From assembly GCF_014529535.1 (NCBI RefSeq), contig NW_023503306.1, positions 1 to 64,000 of the forward strand: a stretch of 64,000 bases of DNA, in the 5' to 3' direction. This document shows positions 37,801-49,800 of the stretch, in pieces (the stretch's first letter is position 1; each line of letters starts with the position of its first letter). Position numbers and translations under genes: made by a program. Source of the DNA: Bradysia coprophila. Lineage: Eukaryota; Arthropoda; Insecta; Diptera; Sciaridae. The notes under the pieces were generated by a model. That model was given only the letters and a program-made list of their open reading frames with translations, was not told where the DNA came from and did not search any database.

Positions 37801-40800
37801 AATGGTTCTTCGTGTGGTGCGACGAATTTTCGGTTAACTTCGGAGATGTTGCTATTCCGAAGAATTTGGATTATCCTCGGCCGCTAAAAATTGCCGCCTT
37901 AAAGGGAGTGCACGAAGTGTTATCGGACAACATTGTTATTGTCGATGCGCAAACATTACTCGTACCAAATTTCAGTTACGACGGCGAAGCGCCAGGTAAA
38001 TCACGAAAAGCCATTAGTGAAATCGATCAAAGTGAAAAACAATTTCGTTTTTTCTTTCGTCAGACGCTAAGTTTTGGGTAGGTCGTGGCACAAAACCGAC
38101 ACCGAATGGCATTCGAATACCGGACGAAAATGGCAGAGAAACGCCATTGATTAAGTACGATAAGAAGACGATTGTTCTGACATTACCGGGTGACCTAACT
38201 GTTTTCGATATTGGTCATTTTGGAGTGTGGTGTGAAGCATTTACCGTTGATTTCGGACATGTTCGCATACCGGATGTGGTAAACGTGCCGCCATCGCTAC
38301 GCATGCTCGGTATCAGTCCACAGGTAAAGTTTTAATTGATTTTTTTTTTATATTTTTGGTTCTTATGTTGTTTTCGCTTAGACAATTGAGAACACAAAAA
38401 CATTTTTCTTTTTTAAATGAATAAGAAAGCTCTCTCTACACTTTTTTGAACAAGAAAAAAAAAATTGATAAAAAAATTGTGTCTTATGATTATAAATCTT
38501 AATTATTAAGTAACCACGAACTACCTTTCATATTGATTGATTGATTGTGATTAAATGCTTTACATTTTAACTATTTTAATTATTTTTTTGTTTGTTTGTT
38601 TTGATATTTTGTTTTTTACTTTTTACATTAATTATTAATTATGGAAATTTGAAATTAGTCTAATTGAATTACTTTATAGATGGGAATTGAGATTCTCAGC
38701 ATTGTTATGTTTTGAACTATTACTTTACAATGGACGACGTAAGAGCTTCTTCGTTTTAGATTAAATTTGAATCTGAATTTTCACATTTACACAATATTTA
38801 CGAATTAACATTTAACCGGTTGCTACATTATTATCGAATCCAATTACATTAGCCGAGTCGAGACGCAAAAGTATAACATTAATTTACTCTTTTTTTGTGT
38901 GAATCGGTTATATCTACACTCCGCAAATGTTTATCTTATGCAGAATAAGCAACAGCTGGTGTGTACAATTCAAGGTTTATTTTGTAAGAATCAAATTCCT
39001 TCATTTTTTAGCCGTTTTTGTGACTAAAAAAGCCAATTAATGCTAAGAGGCATCGGAACTTAGCTAAAATTATAGCCTACATTTGCGTGTCTCGTATTAA
39101 ATTACATTTTTGAAACGATCTTTTCATCAGAAACCTTTTCGAAAAATGTACGACCGCAATAACGACCACGAATGTGGTAGCTTTAAATAAAAATTAGTTT
39201 TGGCTGTAGACCAGCTCTGAGAAACGTGAGAAGTTTAACGAAACTTTCATAAACTGCTTAGTTTTGTCAGAGCTGGTCAAACTGCTGCAAACAAATTTAT
39301 TTTCTAAGGACTACATTCGTGGTCGTCATTGCGGTCCTATATTTTAGAGCATGAATTCTGGCGGAAATATATCATCAAAATATAAAAGTCAACTAAAATC
39401 CAGTATTTAAAAAACGCCCAAATGTATGCTTTTCAGCAAAGCATCTATCCCCTTAAGAGGCATCGGTTCTTAGCTAAAATTGTAGCCTACATTTGCGTGT
39501 CCCGTAGTTTTGATAATATCTTTTCATCAGAATCCTTTTCGAAAAATATACAAGCCTAATCACGACCACGAAAGTCGTTTGACCGGGTCTGAGAAACGTG
39601 AGCAGTTTAACGAAATTTTCATAAATTGCTCAGTTTTGTCAGAGCTGGTCAAACTGCTACAACCAAATTTATTTTCTTTGGAAAGCTAATACATTCGTGG
39701 TCGTCATTGTGATCGTACGTTTTTCAAAATGGTGGAAAGATATCATCAAAAGTAAACTAAAATACAGCATTTAAAAAACGCCCAAATGTATGTTCTTCAG
39801 CAAAGCATTGATGCCTTTTAAATGATATTTCTTAAGATTTGCGAGTAGATAAGAAATTTCCTCAAAGTAGGCCCTGGCACAATCACATGAGTACGTTGTT
39901 TGTGCACAAGCATTAATAATTTGAGTGTCACGTGAAGTCAGCCCCACCTCCTGTACATACCTAATTTATTTTTCAATTTAGCTAAACAAATCTCTAACAT
40001 CAAATGAAATGCCTTCGTAAAACGTATTTTGCCTGTGCGATAGACACCACTGCAAACTTTACTGTACACCACAGAATAGACCGGCCTATCGACCCTATCA
40101 GCTCTTGTGGTCTGGCACCTGAGAGTGTACATGTCCTTAGAGATTGTCGGGATTACGATAATACCAAAGTAAGGCTTTGCACCTACGGGTATTATGAACT
40201 CTTTAGATGGCATGCGCCTCTACGACTTCTTATCGACAAGTTGTCGCATTTTCAATCTACATTCGGCTCAAAATACAATCTACGACTCAACAGAAAATTT
40301 TCCAGCAAGACAGTACGGTACGGTTGTTGTCTTGCGGCCGGAAAATGCGAAAAACCTTTTTTGGGCGTGACAGTAAAGACGCACTTTCTGGCCGCAAGAC
40401 AACAAACGGCTAAATATTGGTAATGCATGTGAAATGAATGCCGAGAATCGGATTGTAGTTCTGCCGTAATTTGCATGAGGGAAAAGATCCTTTCATCAAT
40501 GTGGAGTTCGTTAGTTACTTGACATGTCAATACCGTTGAGTACAAGAAGTTCTTGGGTCTGCAACAATATACCGGAATACAAGAGATTTCGTTATTGGAG
40601 AGCTAGCATTTTTTTGGTCAACACTCTCGTCCCCGGCTCGTGCTAGAAACCTCTCATTCTCTAAAAAAAACCTTTCGGTTGTTGATTATTCTACATACGA
40701 CAAACATTTATGGAGTTTAATTTTTCCATTTTTTTAGACCGTTGAGAAATTTTGTATAGAAATTATACAACGGTGTCAGTAATGCCATGTAAATGGTCAA

Positions 40801-43800
40801 CTTTTCGTTCGTTATAGTTACAAGAATATCACACAGACATTCTTTTATTCTTTTTTTTTATTCCACAAAAGTTCAAGTCTTTTATTCTATTCTATTATTC
40901 TCTTTCTTTAATGCACTGACTATAAATCTAGTAGACTTCTGGACATATAGATGCTAAGTGGCATAACGAAATAACAAATCAGAAAAGAAATTTCAAACTG
41001 AAAACTTTGTTCATTTTCAACAAATATAGGTTTTGGAAGACATTATGGAAATGAATGCACTAAAAACTGTAGTAAATCTAGGATAATTTTCCGGTATAAA
41101 TGAAATCCAGTGCATAGTGGTCGAGTTTGTATCTTCTCAGTAAATGAGTTTCTTATGCAGAATTAGCTACGTATGAAATTCGTTTTTTTAATCAACACAT
41201 ATGAAGTAGTAGATTCATTAGATGCTGCGAAAGTAAATTCATTACATAAGGTTCTAGTTTTATGATGACGGCAAACTTTTTTTTGAGCAACCAGCTTCGG
41301 TAACTGTCTTTTCGACAAGTGAGAAGTTTGTATTTATAATCCGAGCCGAAGACGAGGTCGAAACACACGAATGAGTTTGTACTACGAAAATATATCCAAA
41401 ATTACGTATCAGCATTAAATGTATTCTAGTTTATTGCCCGCTCAATCCAAAAATTGACTATCACAGAGGAATTCACGTTTCACGTAAAATGAACTGAAAT
41501 TGATCTTCATGTAACGGATCATTTTCGCAGGGGGCAAACTACGACAACTTTTGCAATGAAATGCGTTTTGCGAAGATTTCCTTATTTAAAATTGGAGATT
41601 TGTGTACAGGTGGCGCAGACCTCACCAGATGAACTAATTCTGCATATGAAAATCATTTACAGAGTTTAATAACAAGTCACAAAATCCGGTGTTTAGGGTG
41701 GAGTAATTTTTTTACTTTTCACGACAATAGCTACTTTTCTAACTATAGTTAGTAAATAGGACTTTTTGTGCAATAGGTATGAGATTGCCGATTCCAGCCG
41801 AAGGCGACACATCGTATGCGCAAAACCCCCATTTACTATCTTGTTAGCAACAAGATTTTATGTACAGCAGTGAGATCCACATTTTTTCAAAAATCAATTT
41901 ACGCACTAGTGAGCAAATATTCAAGTCCATTTAAGCACTACTTTGATCGCACTGCTGTAAATAAAGATATTTTTGATAGTATTTTACATGACTAGGGATA
42001 AAAAGATGAAAAGTATAGTTTTCGTGTGAATTTTGTTGATCCGAGGCGAAGCTGAGGTCAAAAAACACACGAAAACGAGACTTTTTATTTTTTTATCCCG
42101 AGTTATGTAATGATGACTGATGAGGGCTTCGAAAGAAGTGCTAGAAACATGGAAAGTACGGTTTTCGACGCATGTAGCATGTAAAACCAATTTAATATTT
42201 AACAAAGGAAAAATTGATTTTACAATTAGTTTGAAAAAAAAAATACCAACAATTGAAACACCAGTTTATAAACTCTCTCAGTGACAATTTCTTAACTGAA
42301 TCAGTGCTTGTTTTCGGGCTCTTTTTCGGGAATTTTATTTTTGAACAACTCCGAAAAGTTATGTAAATATTCGGACTTTGTCAGAGTTAAAATTCTCAAA
42401 AATAGTCCCTGAACTGAAATAAACAAAATCGAAAAAACAAAAACGAAAATACAGACTAGTGAACAGTGAAAATTTAACTTGAAACATAAAGAAAGACTTT
42501 AGTTCTAGAAGACAAATTGTTAAGTCGTTTATATATATTATAAGATCGAAAATGTTTCTATCTATCAAAACTCATTGTATTGTTATCGAAATTCGTTTAA
42601 TGTTCAATGTGGCATCATACATAAATGTATTTCTTTTATAATTTTTTTTGGCCAATAAATGCTGATACAAAATGAAAAATTGTTTCTTTGTAGAAAGCAA
42701 TAAAAATAAAATTGGATTTAAAATGGCAAAAAGTGAGCTTTATCGCTTGAAACCGGGTAAACTAACAATTAATTTGTATTTGTGTAACTTTACAAAAAAA
42801 AAATGCTTGGAAAATAATCAAACATATTAGATAATGTGGCATCAAATAATCAAACAGTACATTTCGAATGTGTATTTAATTATAACCATTCCAATTCATA
42901 GACAAGGACAACAGTCACATGAGCTACAAATTCTTATCAAATTTGTGTCGTGTCTAAAGGTAGTTTACTCACAAACACAGCGGTACATTGCCTGGCCGTT
43001 AAGCAGACTTTAATTTAACTTTCGGTTTCGAGGCCCATTTTTGGTAATTTTAATTGAACATATTCCGAAGTTGTTGTGGAAAATTCCGAAAAAGTTTCCG
43101 AAATTTCGGAAATTTTCTGAACAGAAATCCGAATAGATTCTGATTTTTAAAAACATTTTTTCGGAATTTTTCTGAGTTTTTTTTAGCATTTTCACAAATT
43201 TTTTAGAATTAAAATTCCCAAAATTAGGCCTGGCTCCGTTTTTGAGTAAAAACTTTAGACATAGCTCAGCAAATTACAATAATATCATTGCTTCTATTAT
43301 GCACTTAAAATTTTTAATTCCCCCCAAAATTGTCATTTTGTTCAGCAAACGATTTTTCATTTTGTAATTTTTTTTTTAATGGCACTAAAGTAATTAAAAA
43401 TACATTTCAGTAGCACACATAATACAACAAAAAAAAAAAATGCTCGTAACATGAATGTAGCACTTGCTAATATTAAAACATTTAAAAAAATGATCTTTGA
43501 AAATCCCAAAGAAACAACGGTTGTGGTCACCTAGGACATAGAGCAAAAATAACATGATGCACAATATTTATTTACAGTCGAAATTAAATTGTGAAGTCTT
43601 GTACGATGACTTGGCGTTCGAAGTGAGATGGGCGGTGGCTGGAGAAAGCGTTGTCGTTCAATTAGTAGCAAAACTAGGTAAGTGTATTTTTTTGTGCTTT
43701 TGCTTTTTTCCATTTTTTTGCGAAGACGCAGTACTGTTTGAGGTAATTAACACAAATTATGAGAAGCTCTTGGATTCTAGAGACCATGTGGTAATTTTTC

Positions 43801-46800
43801 TTCACGGCGCCAAAACTTTACCTCAAATAAAGTCCGAAATCGGACGCATTTTCCAGTGGAAATTTCTATATTATATGACCCTAGAAACCATAACAACTTC
43901 CAAAAAAATTCTTCAAAGCTTGTATGGCTAGTGTGAGGTGATCAACAACCGAAAAAATGCACTTTTCTTACAAAAATGTCTCCAATTACACTAGCCGTAC
44001 AGGGTAATTAGAAAGGTAATTGCATGAACTTCCGATGGAAATAGGGTCTCATTGGGTTTAACATTCATCCACACTTTTCTTGCAAAAATTTCTTCAGTTA
44101 CAGTTACATGTACTTTCGGGTAAATTAGGGTCTTATGGGGGTTTGGAAGCATCTACGATGAATTATGAGAAGTTAAAATGACCCTAATTGTCCCGAAAGT
44201 AAATGCAATTCCTTTTCTAATGACACCACACACACCCTGTACGGCTCGTGTAACTGGATAAATTTTTGTATGAAAAGTGCATGTTTTCGGTAATAGTTAT
44301 TTATGGACCAAGAATCGAATGAAGGTATTTTATCGCACCAGATGTCGATTGTCAACCCGAGGTGAAGCCGAGTTTGACAAGACATCGTGTGAAATACCAG
44401 CATACGACTCGTGTTTCATATAACGTTTTATGCAATTCAGTTAGCGAATTCCGAGCGCTTATATATAAAACATAAAACTCAAAATTGCCATTAAAAAACA
44501 ATCTAAAACCGATCACAGTACACCACATGTTCCTTCTTCGAACTGAACGAAAATATAATTTCCTTACTAGTGTTGAAATATCGCGACTTCGTCGCTGATT
44601 TCCCCCGTCGCGTCGTTTAGGAAAAACGTTGTTCCTAACTTATGCTACGTTAAGAGGAATCTACACATTTGGGGGCAAAATTATCATTATTTTGATAATA
44701 ATTTTGGACTCGCATCCTTTTTGGAAAAAGTTAGTTTACAACAAAAATTGAAATGTTTGTGAGGATGTAACCTAACTCCGAGCAAACTCAAAATATGTGT
44801 CAATTTTCGTGAAATATCAAGTTTTCACGGACTGAGGTTACGTCACCACAAACATTTTACTGAAAGCTAACACATTTTAACACCAAACGATTGAAGTACT
44901 TGTTCCTAGAATAATAATAATTTTGCCTCGAAATGTAGGCAATAGTTTAGTCATGTGTAGATTCCTCTTAATTACATCTTCACGTTTTCAATTTTGAGTT
45001 GTTAGCTCACGAATTGAAACTTACGTCGCCCAAACCCACCAAAGTGTTCGTTGCGTTGCACAGGTTTTGATAAAAAACCCAAAACACGCTATAAATTCAT
45101 GCCGTAAGTGCGGTTGATATTCAAAATCTTTCTAACGCAGCGTCATTTTCTTCAAATTCGAACACTTTAGCTTGGCACACTTTAGGCGTGAATTGGCAAT
45201 TTTTAAGTCCCCTTGCACCCCTTTGTACGTTTTTTAAAATTCCCAAAAAAAAACGACGTGACGCGACATAAAGTTTCAGCGCCGTCAAGTTAAATCAACC
45301 TTAACTCGAGGGGTCAACTCGATTTGCAACTGGTTTAAAATTGACAGTATGGCCAGACATTTTCTGTCAAACTTTCGCGTGTCAACCTTTAGCGTGTAAC
45401 TTTTGTGGCTGCTAGTAATTTCATGACACATTTTGTATAGGGAAAATGTCACTTTGGGGGTTATTGTGAATGACGCGGCGCGTAATTCCTCAACACCCAC
45501 AAATATCATTAATCTGAAGGGTGGATTGTGTCACTCTTCGGTTAATTTTTACTTGTCACCTATGGAACTATCATAACTTGCATGAAAATCATGAAAATTC
45601 AGATTAGATTATAATCATACTTTTTGAACATCAACATCAAAGCCCAAATCGGAAGAAGATAGCAAAAAGTCAATAGAAGACCTCGTATCACATTACGTAA
45701 TACCGCACGAGGTATTAGGTTTACGACCCTACTAATTATACGGATTCACACAGGGCTTATTGCAAAAACCTGTTGCGAACTGCTTGTTTTTCTTACTTCC
45801 AAAATAGCAAGGTTAAAAGTTGTAGTTTTTGAAGATCGTTGCAATACAACACCTTAAATAACATCCAATTTATACAAATAATTTAACGAAATTTCGCACA
45901 TAAATATAAATCTTGACTTTCACACACAAAAATCAAAACGTTCACTATACCATTAGCAAAAATGAAATGCATAATTACCGCATTACCAATAAACAAGTTA
46001 TGTGAAGAGGTAATAAATACATCACAACCATCATTTGAAAACAATGCTTTCGTTTTTATTTTATATTTATTACAAACGTGAATATTTTTGCCACATTGCC
46101 AGTCATTAGCCTTTGGCATTTCACATGTAATGTAATTGCCTTTATGTTTTAATGATATGCTTTACATTTTCCTACGTCATTAACAATGATTTTTTTATTC
46201 TTTTAAATTCACTTTCATTTGTGTGGGTTTATACTTAAAATGAAAACGGTGTCCATCAAAAACTATTGTGATGTAACGATTCTGTGAAAATATATTCAAC
46301 ATCTCTGTAAAAAAAATAACAGATTTTTTTGTGAATAAATTCAGCTTTTTGAATTCAATTTACAATTTACATCCCGTTCGGATGACAACGACTCGTAGTT
46401 AGTAGGACTCGTTTCAAGAAAAAATGTAGTTACTCTATATTCCTGTTAAAACAATGCAATGACACAAATTTACGTTTTGTTAACATTTTTCAGACATTAT
46501 TTCCGTTGTTCAATCTAGTTTACATGTCCATGATTTTGCAAATTTAAGAGGCATCAATGCTTTGTTGAAACGCACATACATTTTGGCGTCTTTTTGTCGC
46601 TGTGCTATTCTATGACCCTTTGCAAATTTGTAGCCTACATTTAGGCGGAAAAATATTCGTTTTTTGATGATTTCTCTGAACCAAAATATTTTTTGCAAAG
46701 GTAAAACCATCAAAACACGCAAAGAAAAAATTGGCTTGTTAGTCATAACTTAACCCACTTGGAGAAACCTGTGCAGATGACATAAATTTGCACAATCTGC

Positions 46801-49800
46801 AACGGTTTCCCCAAGTTGGTTAAGTTAACACCCACAAACTATTTGTTAAGTTAAAAGTAACACATTGCTGAATGATTTTGTTTCATAGAAATCATCACAC
46901 AACGAATATTTTCCGTCTAACTGTAGGCTACACAAATTTGCAAAGGGTCCATTGATATTAAGACTAATCGACACATCGCTAAATTAAAGCCTAAATTTGT
47001 GAGAAAAAACGATTCGAAACGACTTCGATGATAATTTCGTATCCTTTCTAGAAAAAGTGGGACCATAGTTTTGTATCAAGATGTGTTGGCTTTCAGTAAC
47101 AATGTTAAATATTTGTGGTGATGTAGCCTGCTATGAGAAAACTCAAAATTTGTCCCAATTTCAGTGAACAATTGCGTTACAACATCACAAACATTTTAAC
47201 ACTAAACGATGGGCACAGTTTTTCCAGACAGGACGCAGATACGAAGTTATCATCAAAAATATTTCATTTTTTCGCTCAAATTTAGGCTACAAATTAGCGT
47301 TGTGTCGATTCGTAGAAGTCTAAAAAAACTGAGCAGTTTTTGAAAATTTTGTTAAACTGCGGAGCTTGCACGGAGTTGGTCAAGCGGCTGCAACCAAAAC
47401 CATAAACCAGGTTGGTCGAAAAATTTTCAAATTTAATAAAGAGATATCATCGAAAATGAAATACGAGACACACAAATGTAGGCTACAATTTTAGCTAAGC
47501 ATCGATGGCTCTTAATGTCAACTTTTGTTTTTTGTAATTCTTAAAATGACGTTTATGACATAATAAAAACGTCCGACAATTAATTAACTATTTTCGCTAC
47601 AGGTTACTGTTTTTGCTGTGGTTTGTAACAAGAGTTTCGTTGAACAAATGGAAATCTAGAATTTTATTTGCTGAATTTTCTTTAGGCACGCATTCGCAAC
47701 AGGAATGAAATGCTGGAATAAAAAATCTAGATTTTCATTTGTTAATTTTTTTTTGTCATTTTTTTAGAATCATTTCCAAACTCCCACATCAGAAACATTA
47801 CAATTTTACTTTATTAATAACATTTTTAAGAAATTCAAGAATTAACCGATTTTGCTAAACCTTAAATTTACGAACAAAAATGGAAAAAGCCAATGTTTTT
47901 CGAGAACTTGAATAATTACCACTGTAATTTGAATTTTTGATGAATTAGTAGATGAACAAACGAATTGTAAAATTAGCGCAGTTTGATAATAATTCATTGT
48001 TCAATGTGTACCTTGTTGCACAAAGTAGATTTGTGTACCACTGGAACTAAGTTAGGACATGGCAATAGAAAGAGGAAATGCTGCTGCAGTCATGACCACT
48101 TTTCGTGATTGTGATAAGATGGAAGAGATTTTCTACCTGTGATTTAACTTTTCAATTTGTATGAATGTCCCTCTGTCTGTTTAAATGTCCCTCTAATCTG
48201 TTTAAATTGTACAAACCGATGTATAGAGATTCTCTAAATTCACGGCAGAGTAAAAAAAAAACCGGGCAGGAGCGCTTGATTTGACTAGGAACCTGAATTA
48301 TCTAGTAGCCTTGTATTTTGCGAATCAAATTAATTAAACTTATGTCAGTGTTCATTCGAGTTCATTTTCATACAGTGTATTAGGTCCCCCATTTGACGTT
48401 TCAAAAATGAACCGCTCCTGCCTGGTTTTTACTCTGCCATGCTAAATTAGAACATGTGCTACAAAACATGAACTTGTGCAACGAGGTGGACACTACATTT
48501 TCTGCAACAACGTATCGAAATAAACAAACATCAAAATAAATCATTTCTACCAACGGTAAAAATCTTTCAAATATTCAAGTAGTTTCCCACAGTTAAACCA
48601 AGCGATGCGGAAAAATCACACGACCGGTAAAAGTCCACATTTCAATGTAATCTGTGTTCACGAAGTCTGTCGTATTTCTATACATTATTGTTGAATAAAC
48701 GGCTTACAATAAGCCTGAGTCCTTCGTACGGTTAGGTACAATTCAACAAAAGAAAATAGAAAATTCCAACTAGGTGAAGTCACTTGCGAACTTCAGAGTC
48801 ACTTGATAAAACAGAACAATTTGAGGGAAAGAAAATAGAGAATGAGTCAAGAAAACTCAATATTTTCACGACTATATGCGGTGTCAAAACATGACTTTCG
48901 TCACTGTACGCATGAAAGTGTAACTTTTCTAGCATGCGCTAAGTAAAAACAGTGTTTTTTGACCCCATTTGCAGTGAGAAAGTTAGTTGTTCTTGACCGG
49001 CTATTCTTTTCCACTCATAAGTCCAAAAATAATCCTCAATGGTAAAAAAAGCTGCGTTTGGTCTAGTAATATATTTCGCTCTGGTTTAATCTCTTACGAT
49101 GATGAATACCAATACGTATAGATCGTTTGCAGAAGAATTCATTTTTACTTTCAGAAAACAATGAGTACATGTCCTTTGGCATATCTAAGAGCAAGGACCA
49201 TACCGTGATGGTAGGCGCTGATGTGGCAGTTGTTTGGGTGGATAGGGATACAGGCAAGGGTTATGCTCACGATTACTATTTGGATGATAAGTCACAGTGT
49301 TCGGGAACACGTGGAAGTTGTCCAGACATAAGATTAGGCGTAATGTCAACAGAAATCTTTAAAAAAAAATTCCTTTTCAATGCATTTGATTTTCTGCTCA
49401 GGACAACACAAATTCGATTCGATTACTGAACGCAGCTATGGTCAATGGATACAGCATCGTGACATACCAACGTCCATTGAAAGCATCTGACCGATTCGAT
49501 TTACCTATTCCAATTAATGGTTCTCAGGCTATTGTATGGGGTATAGGACCATTGAACCAACGCACCGAAGTGTCCTTCCACTCAAAGTACACGAAAGGCG
49601 ATAGGCTCATCGACTTTGGTAGGCAACCAACATGGAACTGTCCGGTGCCCGACGGAGAAATGAAAATGACCGGAGATGAAATTAGTGCGAAACCAGCACA
49701 AACCAATGTCAACCACAACAGGGACCGAAATCGAGAAGCACAAGACAGTCGTCCACAGAAACAAGAAATCAATCGACGAGGATCACGCCCAGCATCGACA

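Noticed and set aside
40004-40423. 139-codon plus-strand frame in Skeletor intron 4
   Set aside because: Overlaps a hairpin element with frames on both strands. No family resemblance.
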